Part shown: piece after piece, positions 56,513-64,000 of the stretch | Layout: each line of letters starts with the position of its first letter | How positions within the stretch are numbered: position 1 is the first letter of the stretch | Assembly: GCA_942491115.1 (NCBI GenBank) | Contig: CALNZV010000020.1 | Span: 558,001 to 622,000, forward strand | DNA: 64,000 nucleotides | From: CALNZV01 sp942491115 | Lineage (GTDB): Bacteria > Desulfobacterota > Desulfobacteria > Desulfobacterales > UBA5852 | Direction: 5' to 3' | Translations under genes and position numbers: made by a program | Notes under the pieces: generated by a model | The model's database searches: none | What the model was told of the DNA's origin: nothing | What the model saw: the letters and a program-made list of their open reading frames with translations, nothing else

Positions 56513-57739
56513 TCACGGTTGATTCAGGGCCAGAAGGTCCCGCAGGGTTTCCATCACAGAGCGGAAATGGGTTCGATATTCGAAGCGGGTCCCGGCGACC
56601 AGAATCGCCTGCCGGCTCATCTCTTCGTAAGCGGCGGGGTGTCGAATCAACCACTCAAGGGTGTCGGCAATATCCTCCGGATCAACCAGTCCCGGGGGCC
56701 CGATACGATCCTCTTCGGGAAGGTAAACCCGGTCCGGCAACCCTTCCATACTACCTCCGAAGAGGGGATAGCTCCCGACATCCAGCCGGGGTTTGATGCA
56801 AATTCCCGTCTTTGAATGATCGATCACTTCCGGAATTCCGTCCACCGCCGCGCCGACAACAGGCACCCCATGGGCCATGGCCTCGGCACAGACCAGCCCG
56901 AACGGTTCCCGAACCGACGGGCAGAGAAATACATCGATGGCGTCGAAAAAGGGGGGCATCCGGTCGACAAACCCTAAAAACCGAACACGCCCGCCCACGG
57001 AAAGCCGCTGGGCCAATGCCTCCAGCCGTGATCGTTCCGATCCGTCCCCGGCGACCAGAAGTCGGCTGTCGATACCTCTGTCCGTCAACGCTTTCACCCC
57101 ATGAATGGCCAGGGGGAACCCCTTGATCGGTTCCAACCTCCCGGCAACCCCGATTCGCAGAAGGCTTCCGGACATCAGGCGAGGCTTCGGGGGCTGGGCA
57201 GGAAGGCCGTCGGGGCGAATGGCATTCAGGCACACCCGGACCCGGCTCTTGTCGATCATTCCCCATTTGGTCTCCAGCATCCGCTTTGAGGCAAAGGAGT
57301 TACAGATGGCACCCCTCACCGATGACAAGGTCTTCGCCACCTCTGGGGCATCCCGGTTGAACCAGGACGCACCTCGATCGTAGTAAATGACGCTTGGGAG
57401 TCGGGAGGTGTTGAAAGAATCGAGAATCCGGGGATTGCTCCACAAGATCAGGGCATCGGGTGCCGCCGTTTTCATCAGACGCCGCAGACGGGCATCCCGG
57501 AGGCCCTTGGGGATGGCGGGAATCCGAATGCCCATCCAGTGCTTCAGCCGTGCTACCGATCGGGACCCTTTGGCCACATCATCCGCGATGGCTCGGGCGA
57601 GGTGCCGTCGAGTCAAGATGGTGTGGTGTTCGATGTCGAATCCCGGTACGCGTGCGTTGACGAACTGGCTGAAATTACGCTCGATGCCACCGACGGTCCG
57701 GAGGCTGATCATATGGGCGAGCCTAAGACGCGTTGTCAT
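56513..57739 (-). CDS. Group 1 (GT4-type) glycosyltransferase
   Basis: The 408-residue protein has the GT-B fold. The N-terminal domain opens RLAHMISLRTVGGIERNFSQF. The C-terminal donor-binding domain has LRIGVAGRLEPIKGF, LLVAGDGSERSRLEALAQRL, VRFLGFVDRMPPFFDAIDVFLCPSVREPFGLVCAEAMAHGVPVVG (in parts), with the EPFGLV(C)AEAMA retaining Glu that contacts the nucleotide sugar. No membrane segment is seen. GT4 enzymes transfer hexoses or related sugars to lipids, LPS or exopolysaccharide. There are no other polysaccharide genes near, so the acceptor is unknown. It stands between the pdh operon and the act promoter and seems to be a lone gene. Confidence 0.87.
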   Translation of the reverse strand: MTTRLRLAHMISLRTVGGIERNFSQFVNARVPGFDIEHHTILTRRHLARAIADDVAKGSRSVARLKHWMGIRIPAIPKGLRDARLRRLMKTAAPDALILWSNPRILDSFNTSRLPSVIYYDRGASWFNRDAPEVAKTLSSVRGAICNSFASKRMLETKWGMIDKSRVRVCLNAIRPDGLPAQPPKPRLMSGSLLRIGVAGRLEPIKGFPLAIHGVKALTDRGIDSRLLVAGDGSERSRLEALAQRLSVGGRVRFLGFVDRMPPFFDAIDVFLCPSVREPFGLVCAEAMAHGVPVVGAAVDGIPEVIDHSKTGICIKPRLDVGSYPLFGGSMEGLPDRVYLPEEDRIGPPGLVDPEDIADTLEWLIRHPAAYEEMSRQAILVAGTRFEYRTHFRSVMETLRDLLALNQP

Positions 57740-57822
57740 GCCCTATCCCCGAGGTGGTCGTTCAGCATCGCAGTCGTCGCCAATGGCAGTGGGTCTCCGT
57801 CGGCTGTCATGGCCCCAGGGGG

Positions 57823-59274
57823 TCAGGATTCGCCTCCGGCCATTGGTGAGACCGTTTTTTTCGGCAAGATATGGGTGGCCATTCCCAGAAAGATTTCGGC
57901 AGCTTCGCCTTCGGTCTCGGAGAGGGTGGGATGGGGGTGGATGCTGAGGGCCAGATCCTCGGCAAGGGCTCCCATTTCAATAGCCAGCACCGCTTCGCCG
58001 ATCAAGCCCTCGGCCCCACGGCCGCAAATGCCGACACCCAGGATCCGCTCCGTATCGGCATCGATGATCATTTTGGTCAACCCCGCGGGTGTTCCGGTGG
58101 TGGCGGCCCGCCCGGAGAACTTCCATGGGAATCGCGACACCTTTATGGACAAGCCGCGCTGCTTGGCCTCCAATTCGGTAACACCTGCCCAGGCGATCTG
58201 CGGATCGGTATAGACGACGGCAGGCATCGCCCGGGCATCGAACGTCGACGGCTGGCCCGCGATGACCTCGGCGGCGATCTTCCCCTCATACATGGCTTTG
58301 TGAGCCAGCATGACCCCCCCCACGATGTCGCCGATAGCAAAAATTCTGGGGTCGGCGGTCCGCTGCTGTTCGTCCACCATGATGAAGCCCCTGTCATCCA
58401 CGGTAATCGCCGTGTTTTCGATACCGAGATCCCCGGTATTGGCTCTACGGCCAATGGCCACCAGCACCCGGTCGAAGGGTTTTTCCGCCGGTGACCCTTC
58501 TCCCTCGAACCGTGCGAGCACCCCCTCGCCGTCTTCATCGAGAGACGAGACGGTGGTATTGAAATAGATGTCGGAGAAGGTGGATTCCAGGCGCTTTTTC
58601 AATGGCGCGACAAGGTCGTCATCCACCCCTGGCAGCAACCGGTTCCCCATTTCGACCAGTGTGACGCGGGTACCGAAGGCAGCGTAGACCATTCCCAGCT
58701 CCAAGCCAACGTAGCCGCCGCCCACCACTAAAAGGGAGCCGGGGATATCAGAGATGTTGAGGGCGCCGGTGGAACTCATGACCCGCCCGCCTTTTCCAAA
58801 GGGGCTGCCGGGCAACGGTGTCGGTCGGGACCCCGCGGCCAGTATCGCATGGCGAAACGTGATACCCACGGTATCCTTGCCCTTTACCCGGACGCGCTCC
58901 CCGCTCTCGAAAACGGCCCGCCCCTGGATGTACTGGATGCCCCGGCGCTCGGTGAGCCCCTGAAGGCCGTCGGCCAGCTGGTTGATCACCTTGGCCTTCC
59001 ACTGCCGGATGCCCTCCAGATCGATCTCGGGCTTCCCGAAACGAATGCCCATATCAGCCGATGTTTCAGCATCGTGGATCATCTCGGCCAGATGCAGCAG
59101 GGTCTTCGATGGGATGCAACCGCGATAGAGACACACGCCCCCCGGGCGCTCCGATGCCTCCACCAGGGTCACATCCATTCCGAGATCAGCGGCTCGAAAT
59201 GCAGCGGCATACCCTCCCGGGCCGCCGCCGATAACCAGCAGATCGGCTTCCTGTACCAGTTCGCCCATAACCAT
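57823..59274 (-). CDS. lpdA: Dihydrolipoyl dehydrogenase (E3) of the 2-oxoacid dehydrogenase operon
   Basis: The 483-residue protein begins at ATG 59274 with GGAGG 10 bases upstream. The FAD motif DLLVIGGGPGGYAAAFRAADLG, the disulphide GGVCLYRGCIPSK, the NAD motif LLVVGGGYVGLELGMVYAAFG and the C-terminal SIHPHPTLSE His-Glu pair are all intact. It reoxidises the lipoyl groups of the E2 subunit (next upstream, 37-base gap) and passes electrons to NAD. It differs from the paralogue near gcvT, so this copy probably serves the 2-oxoacid dehydrogenase complex. The last gene of the operon. Confidence 0.95.
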   Translation of the reverse strand: MVMGELVQEADLLVIGGGPGGYAAAFRAADLGMDVTLVEASERPGGVCLYRGCIPSKTLLHLAEMIHDAETSADMGIRFGKPEIDLEGIRQWKAKVINQLADGLQGLTERRGIQYIQGRAVFESGERVRVKGKDTVGITFRHAILAAGSRPTPLPGSPFGKGGRVMSSTGALNISDIPGSLLVVGGGYVGLELGMVYAAFGTRVTLVEMGNRLLPGVDDDLVAPLKKRLESTFSDIYFNTTVSSLDEDGEGVLARFEGEGSPAEKPFDRVLVAIGRRANTGDLGIENTAITVDDRGFIMVDEQQRTADPRIFAIGDIVGGVMLAHKAMYEGKIAAEVIAGQPSTFDARAMPAVVYTDPQIAWAGVTELEAKQRGLSIKVSRFPWKFSGRAATTGTPAGLTKMIIDADTERILGVGICGRGAEGLIGEAVLAIEMGALAEDLALSIHPHPTLSETEGEAAEIFLGMATHILPKKTVSPMAGGES

Positions 59275-59311
59275 GGCGGCTTACCCTCCTACAATTCGGG
59301 GATGATCCGAC

Positions 59312-60667
59312 TCAGTTCATTGCCAACAGCAGTTGCTCGGGATCTTCGAGGCAATCCGAAATGACCTGCATGAATCGGATGGCCTCGGCGCCATCGGCGA
59401 TTCGGTGATCGAAACTGACGACCAGGGGCATCATCAACCGGGGCAGGACGACAGGGTTTCCCCCGTCGTCCATGCGAACCGTCGGTTGCAACCGTGCGCG
59501 ACCCATACCGAGAATGGCCACCTGGGGGTGGTTGATAATGGGTGAGAAGAATCCGCCTCCGACCGCACCGGCATTGGTGATAGTGAAAGTGCCGCCCTGC
59601 AGGGAGTCGAGATCCACCTTACCCTTCCGGACACGATCCGCCAGATCCGACAGTTCAACAGCCAGTGCGGTCAGGCTCTTGCGGTCCACGTCTCGAATCA
59701 CCGGCACCACCAGCCCCCGGTCCGTGTCCATGGCGATACCGATATGGGTGTAGTGCTTGTAGACGATCACCTCGTTTTTCATGTCGATGGCCGCGTTGAA
59801 CTGGGGGAATTGACTGAGCGCCGTCGTCACCGCCTTCAGGGCGAAGACGGTTAGGGTCAGTTTGCCGCCGGCCTCTGCCACAACCGCTAATCTGCGGCGG
59901 CGCAGCGCATCGAGGTCGGTGACGTCCACGAGGGTCTGATTGGCCACATGGGGAATCTGCGACCAGGACAGGGCCATCTGGCGGGCCGTGGCTCGTCTGA
60001 CCGACTTTAGGGCCACCGTTTCGATGGGACCCCATTGGGAGAAATCTGGTAAATCAGGGCTCAACGGCACGGCTTCCGCCCCGAGATCGGTCGACGAGGC
60101 CGTCGATTGGCCATGCACCTTGGGAGAGGTATCTCCGTGACGGTGCACGTCTTCGGCTGTAACGAGTCCGGCGGGTCCCGTGGCTTCCACCTCGTAGAGA
60201 TCCACCCCCAGTTCCCTGGCCAATCGCCGAGTCGCTGGCGATGCCGGAACCGGGGGGCGGTCGCGACGCCCACCGGACGCCCCATGAGGCTTATCCCGCT
60301 CAGTCGCTTCGGGCGGTTGCCGTTGTTCCGAGGCCTTGAAGGGGTCTCTGGCCTCCGGGGTCGTTGCGGCACCCTGAGTGAAGGATTCGACACCATCTTT
60401 TTCCGGCATCGTTATTGTTTCGCCGTCGTCGGTGCCCTCGAAAACCACCAGAACATCCCCGACCCTTACGGTATCGCCGGCCTTGACCGACACGGATCCG
60501 ACGGTTCCCGTAAAAGGGGATGGAATAGCGGTCACGGCCTTGTCCGTCTCCACTTCGAGCAGCGGATCCCCTTCTTTGATCCGGTCACCGACGGAAACGA
60601 AGATCTCGACGATCTCCCCTTCGTGAATGCCTTCACCCAGATCAGGCAGTCTAAACGCTCGGGCCAT
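59312..60667 (-). CDS. pdhC: Dihydrolipoamide acyltransferase E2 of 2-oxoacid dehydrogenase
   Basis: The 451-residue protein has one lipoyl domain (residues 2-78) with ETDKAVTAIPSP carrying the lipoyl Lys, a flexible linker of about 70 residues, the E3/E1-binding domain PASPATRRLARELGVDLYEVEATGPAGLVTAEDVHRH in parts (about 145-185), another linker and the catalytic domain (about 220-450). The active site SFDHRIADGAEA has the His and Asp of the acetyltransferase family. One lipoyl domain is common in branched-chain and Gram-positive-type complexes. It transfers acyl groups from E1 to CoA in the cytoplasm. The gene follows E1 beta by 12 bases. Confidence 0.92.
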   Translation of the reverse strand: MARAFRLPDLGEGIHEGEIVEIFVSVGDRIKEGDPLLEVETDKAVTAIPSPFTGTVGSVSVKAGDTVRVGDVLVVFEGTDDGETITMPEKDGVESFTQGAATTPEARDPFKASEQRQPPEATERDKPHGASGGRRDRPPVPASPATRRLARELGVDLYEVEATGPAGLVTAEDVHRHGDTSPKVHGQSTASSTDLGAEAVPLSPDLPDFSQWGPIETVALKSVRRATARQMALSWSQIPHVANQTLVDVTDLDALRRRRLAVVAEAGGKLTLTVFALKAVTTALSQFPQFNAAIDMKNEVIVYKHYTHIGIAMDTDRGLVVPVIRDVDRKSLTALAVELSDLADRVRKGKVDLDSLQGGTFTITNAGAVGGGFFSPIINHPQVAILGMGRARLQPTVRMDDGGNPVVLPRLMMPLVVSFDHRIADGAEAIRFMQVISDCLEDPEQLLLAMN

Positions 60668-60679
60668 GAGAACTCCTCC

Positions 60680-61663
60680 CTAATCCGTCTTCAAAAGCTT
60701 GCGGGCCGCCAGAAGAATGCGATCCGCACTTGGCAGATAGCTCTGCTCCCTGGAAAAGAGCGGAATGATGATGTCGAAACCGGTCACTCGGGCCACCGGC
60801 ACCTCCAGATAATAGAATGCTTGCTCCACCAGGCGGGAAACGATCTCCGCACCCGGCCCGAAACTTCGGGGGGCCTCGTGAACCACAAGGACACGACCCG
60901 TTTTCTTTGCTGATTCGACAAAGAGAGCCTCATCCAGGGGGGAAATAGTCAACAGGTCGATCACATCGGTCGCCACGCCATCGGAGGCTTCGAGCCGGCG
61001 CGCGGCTTCCAGGGTCGGGCGCATCATGGCTCCGTATGAAATTAGGGTCAAATCGCCCCCTTCTCTCACGACGATAGACTTGCCGATGGGCAGGGTTTCC
61101 TCCTCCTCCGGGACCTCCTCCCTAAAGGCCCGGTAAAGCGCTTTGCCCTCATAGAAGATAACGGGATCCGGATCCCTGATGGCGCTGACAAGAAGAGCTC
61201 TGGCATTTCTCGGGCTCGAAGGGATTACCATTTTAATGCCGGGCGTATGGGCGTAATAGACCTCCCGGCTTTCCGAATGATGTTCCAATGCCCGAACGCC
61301 CCCGCCGTAAGGTGCCCGCAGCACCATTGGGACGGTGAGCTTTCCCTGACTGCGCCAGCGCAGTCGCGCGGCATGGCTTTCGATCTGGTGAAAGGCCTGG
61401 TAAGTGAATCCTGAAAACTGGATTTCGCAGACGGGTTTCAAACCGTAGATGGCCATGCCGATGGACATCCCGACGATGGCGGACTCAGCCAGAGGGGTGT
61501 CCACCATACGGTTGTCGCCGAACCGGTCGATCAGACCGTCGGTCACACGGAAGACCCCTCCGTCGACCCCGACATCTTCTCCCAGCACCACCACGCCGTC
61601 ATCCTTTTCCATCTCTTGGCGAAGGGCCAGGTTCAGCGCCTGAACCATGGTCATCTTACTCAT
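60680..61663 (-). CDS. pdhB: 2-oxoacid dehydrogenase E1 component, beta subunit
   Basis: The start at ATG 61663 has AGGAGGG 5 bases upstream and overlaps the E1-alpha stop by 8 bases, giving 327 residues. The pattern MTMVQALNLALRQEMEKDDGVVVLGEDVG in parts, then GVFRVTDGL, DTPLAESAIVGMSIGMAIYGLKPVCEIQF, SHAARLRWRSQGKLTVPMVLRAPYGGGV and VYYAHTPGIKMVIPSSPRNA is typical of E1 beta. It holds the pyrimidine end of thiamine diphosphate at the alpha-beta interface. With E1 alpha, it forms the alpha2beta2 decarboxylase. The branch between pyruvate and branched-chain substrates cannot be settled from these sequences. Confidence 0.93.
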   Translation of the reverse strand: MSKMTMVQALNLALRQEMEKDDGVVVLGEDVGVDGGVFRVTDGLIDRFGDNRMVDTPLAESAIVGMSIGMAIYGLKPVCEIQFSGFTYQAFHQIESHAARLRWRSQGKLTVPMVLRAPYGGGVRALEHHSESREVYYAHTPGIKMVIPSSPRNARALLVSAIRDPDPVIFYEGKALYRAFREEVPEEEETLPIGKSIVVREGGDLTLISYGAMMRPTLEAARRLEASDGVATDVIDLLTISPLDEALFVESAKKTGRVLVVHEAPRSFGPGAEIVSRLVEQAFYYLEVPVARVTGFDIIIPLFSREQSYLPSADRILLAARKLLKTD

Positions 61664-62762
61664 CGGCACCCTCCTTCCCCAGCGCATCGAGCTCGGCGGC
61701 AAATGCTTCCCGCTGTCGTTTCAGGCTGTCCGGTGCTTCCGCGTAGGCATGGTCGAACATGAGGAGCGGATCCGTAAAGGTTTTCATCTTCTTTTCGGCT
61801 GAATCCACCCCCTTTTGAATCTCTTCAAGAACACTTTCCACGATCGCTTCGACCGCCTTTTTACTGAGGACTTTCTTGCTGATCAAATACTTTTCGAAGC
61901 GCTCGATGGGATCCTTCCTTCGCCACCCGTCAACATCCTCCTCGGAGCGGTACTTCTTGGGGTCATCCGCCGTCGTGTGCATGGACATGCGGTAGGTCAC
62001 GCATTCCACGAGGGTGGGACCTTTCCCTGCACGCGCCCGATCGACCGCCTCCGATACGGCGGTGAAAACCGCCAGCACGTCGTTGCCGTCCACCTGAATA
62101 CCGGGGATTCCATAGGCGATGGCCTTCTGGGCGATGGTCTTGGACCGAGTCTGTCGGGACCGGGGCAACGAAATGGCCCATTGATTGTTCTGACAGAGAA
62201 AGACAACCGGAGATTCGAATACGCCGGCGAAGTTGAGGCCTTCATGGAAATCCCCCTGGGAGGTTGCTCCGTCGCCGAAAAAAGTCAGGACGACGCTGTC
62301 CTCACCCCGGTACCGGGCCGCCCATCCCAACCCCAATCCATGAAGCACCTGGGAGCCGACCGGTACGGACACCGGCAGGGTCCGACCCGCATCCCCCTCG
62401 CTGGCAGCCTCGTTGAATCCACCATAGGCCATGATAACGCTTTCGATACTCCGTCCCCGCCAGAGCTCCGCCGCCATCTCCCGAAAAGAGGGAACCATCC
62501 AGTCGTCTTCCCTCAGCACGGCGACAGCCCCGAGTTGGGCCGCTTCCTGGCCGCTGATGGGAGCAAAAGTACCAATCCGGCCCTGGCGCTGAAGGTTGAG
62601 CAGCCGCTCGTCGAACCGCCTTCCCAGCACCATGGCCCGGTAAAGCCTGAGGAGCAGTTTCTTGCCGATATCGGGTGCGAGTTTCTCATCCGACTTCCCG
62701 TCGTCGTCAAGAATAGAAAGATAGTCAATGGTCTGCTCCAAGTCGATGGCGTTTCTCGGCAT
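61656..62762 (-). CDS. pdhA: 2-oxoacid (probably pyruvate) dehydrogenase E1 component, alpha subunit
   Basis: The ATG at 62762 (368 residues) has GGAG at 6 bases; an ATG two codons earlier is too close to the site. The thiamine diphosphate motif is FFGDGATSQGDFHEGLNFAG with the following VVFLCQNNQWAIS. Other conserved pieces are LYRAMVLGRRFDERLLNLQRQG, FAPISGQEAAQLG, VECVTYRMSMHTTADDPKKYRS, with the His loop, and the YRMSMHTTADDP phosphorylation-type loop. It decarboxylates a 2-oxoacid and reductively acylates E2. The Bacillus-like length and N-terminus favour pyruvate, but branched-chain acids are possible. It is the first gene of the four-gene operon. Confidence 0.92.
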   Translation of the reverse strand: MPRNAIDLEQTIDYLSILDDDGKSDEKLAPDIGKKLLLRLYRAMVLGRRFDERLLNLQRQGRIGTFAPISGQEAAQLGAVAVLREDDWMVPSFREMAAELWRGRSIESVIMAYGGFNEAASEGDAGRTLPVSVPVGSQVLHGLGLGWAARYRGEDSVVLTFFGDGATSQGDFHEGLNFAGVFESPVVFLCQNNQWAISLPRSRQTRSKTIAQKAIAYGIPGIQVDGNDVLAVFTAVSEAVDRARAGKGPTLVECVTYRMSMHTTADDPKKYRSEEDVDGWRRKDPIERFEKYLISKKVLSKKAVEAIVESVLEEIQKGVDSAEKKMKTFTDPLLMFDHAYAEAPDSLKRQREAFAAELDALGKEGADE

Positions 62763-63091
62763 GGTCATCTCCTTCGGGCAATCGCCCCATGAAGAAACCC
62801 GTTTGATGAGTCGACGGTATCGTCAGCCTCAAATCCGGTTGCCCGGTCGGGATCCAACCGGGCATATTCTCAATTTCCCGTCAAAATTAAAGATTGGACC
62901 GCTTCTCTGAGCCGTCAAGAAATCGCCCGGAGGCGCGGGCCCTATGGGCAAGGGGACACAATTGACGAATCGCCACCCATGCATGAGGCCTCGGACCGTC
63001 GTGATTCTTGTTGAAATTCTTGGGATGGGATCTACTTTTCGTGGCAGAATGAGAACCCCCATGACACTGATTGGCCGAGAGGACCCCGCCC
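62763..63091. other. Divergent intergenic region between pdhA and the sugar dehydrogenase gene
   Basis: A 7-pair inverted repeat GCCCGGT/ACCGGGC with a 9-base loop lies at about 62840-62863, in what would be the leader of pdhA, and has no T-run. An AT-rich stretch near 62875-62895 may hold promoters but I could not fit two hexamers. No gene is supported here. Confidence 0.4.
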
Positions 63092-64000
63092 ATGAGATGC
63101 CTAATATCGATATTGTTCGCCGCTTTGCTGTTGTCGGTTTCCCCTGCCCATGGTCAGAGCGGCACCCATATGACGACCGGCAACGTTCCCTCCGAAAGGG
63201 GGATTCGCAAAGTCCCCATCGTCGACGGACTGGAGCATCCCTGGGCCATGACATGGCTCCCCGGAGGAGATATCCTCATCACCGAGCGGCCGGGAAGACT
63301 TCGCGTCGTCCGGGACGGACGCCTCCTTTCTGAGCCCGTCGACGGAATCCCCAACGTCTTCTCCAAAGGGCAGGGAGGTCTTTTAGACCTGGCGCTTCAC
63401 CCGTCCTTTGGATCCAACCGAACCGTCTATTTCACTTACGCACACGGCACATCGGACAGCAATCGGACCACCGTGGCTCGTGCGATCTTCGACGGAAACC
63501 GGCTCAACCGGTGGGAAATCGTCTTCCAAGCGTCGCCTCCGAAGCCGGGAACCCAGCACTTCGGCGCTCGCCTCCTATGGCTTCCCGACGGCACCTTGTT
63601 GGTGTCCGTGGGCGATGGGGGCAACCCTCCGCTCCGCCTCGACGGGGAACTGATCCGGAAAAGCGCCCAGCGGCTGGATCGCCATCTCGGCAAGATCCTT
63701 CGCCTGAACGGCGATGGCACTATTCCCTCCGACAACCCTTTCGTCCACCTCGACAATACCGAGGCGGCTGTCTGGAGCTACGGTCATCGGAACATCCAGG
63801 GGCTTGCCTATGATCCCGCTCGCAAATGGGTCTGGGCAACGGAGCACGGCGCCCTCGGTGGCGACGAACTCAATGCCTCCGAGGCTGGAAACAACTACGG
63901 GTGGCCGGCGGTCACCTTCAGTCGTGAATACGCTGGTGGCAGCAGGATTTCGGCCCACACGACTCTTTCGGGCATGGACGACCCCGTTCTGGTATGGATG
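63092..64000 (+). CDS. PQQ-type soluble aldose sugar dehydrogenase, N-terminal part (runs off window)
   Basis: The frame opens at ATG 63092, after a GAGAGGA patch, and continues off the right edge with 303 codons in the window. Residues 1-20 form a signal peptide ending SPAHG, so it is exported to the periplasm. The mature protein shows GLEHPWAMTWLPGGDILITERPGRLRVV in parts, FSKGQGGLLDLALHPSF, VYFTYA, RLLWLPDGTLLVSVGDG, LGKILRLNGDGTIPSDNPF, WSYGHRNIQGLAYDP and WATEHGALGGDELN, the propeller signature of the glucose/sorbosone dehydrogenase family. GHRN and EHG are characteristic. Such enzymes oxidise aldoses using PQQ. The C-terminal end is outside the window. Confidence 0.9.
   Translation, partial: MRCLISILFAALLLSVSPAHGQSGTHMTTGNVPSERGIRKVPIVDGLEHPWAMTWLPGGDILITERPGRLRVVRDGRLLSEPVDGIPNVFSKGQGGLLDLALHPSFGSNRTVYFTYAHGTSDSNRTTVARAIFDGNRLNRWEIVFQASPPKPGTQHFGARLLWLPDGTLLVSVGDGGNPPLRLDGELIRKSAQRLDRHLGKILRLNGDGTIPSDNPFVHLDNTEAAVWSYGHRNIQGLAYDPARKWVWATEHGALGGDELNASEAGNNYGWPAVTFSREYAGGSRISAHTTLSGMDDPVLVWM

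Noticed and set aside
61815..62792. 325-codon plus-strand frame opposite pdhA
   Set aside because: It is the complement of a conserved E1-alpha gene with its thiamine motif in frame.

Overview
This 64 kb window is GC-rich (by eye around 60 %) and densely coded. It looks like a chromosome segment of a Gram-negative, respiring bacterium of the Desulfobacterota type (Desulfosarcina/Desulfococcus-like); this placement is inference. The hints are FadL- and MipA-type outer-membrane proteins, a TRAP transporter, LarA-family racemases, a split GcvPA/GcvPB glycine decarboxylase, PAS-LuxR and PilZ signalling proteins, and an alternative complex III next to a cbb3-type oxidase. No rRNA, tRNA, CRISPR array, phage or insertion sequence was seen.

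Layout. 0-13 kb: signalling and envelope genes. These are an aldo/keto reductase cut by the window edge, an orphan PAS histidine kinase, a PAS-PAS-LuxR regulator, a FadL porin, then a minus-strand group reading HD-GYP protein, YceI, a YceI-like two-domain secreted protein, a CHASE2-SpoIIE phosphatase and a lipoprotein. 13.5-17.5 kb: an MDR oxidoreductase, a DegS/HtrA-like protease and a YtcJ-like amidohydrolase. 17.6-27.7 kb: a catabolic cluster on the minus strand led by a DeoR-type regulator. It holds an intact PanB homologue, two different LarA-family proteins, a complete TRAP transporter, a DUF1537 acid-sugar kinase and PdxA2, and ends in a broken IlvD/Edd dehydratase. The kinase and PdxA2 point to four-carbon sugar acids. 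The combination with PanB and two LarA proteins is not a pathway I recognise and is the best candidate here for undescribed biochemistry.

28-32 kb: PlsC, RraA, a MipA-like porin and two related PilZ proteins. 32-40 kb: a glycine cleavage operon (gcvT-gcvH-gcvPA-gcvPB) followed by a double-ACT protein, an alpha/beta hydrolase and an Lrp/AsnC regulator, with a divergent lipoamide dehydrogenase upstream. 40-43 kb: a TIM-barrel isomerase, inositol-1-phosphate synthase and a UbiG-like methyltransferase.

43-56 kb: a respiratory operon under a near-consensus promoter. It encodes alternative complex III in the order actB-actC-actD-actF-actA, then ccoN, a two-haem CcoO-like protein, small membrane subunits, an ActE-like cytochrome and the copper ATPase CcoI. 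Electrons would pass from quinol through the Act complex and its cytochromes to the cbb3-type oxidase, with CcoI supplying copper for assembly. 56.5-64 kb: a glycosyltransferase, a complete 2-oxoacid (probably pyruvate) dehydrogenase operon and the start of an exported PQQ-type sugar dehydrogenase cut by the window end.

Several starts were moved from the longest reading frame to internal ATG, GTG or TTG codons with better Shine-Dalgarno spacing or stop-start overlaps. These choices are stated in each entry.
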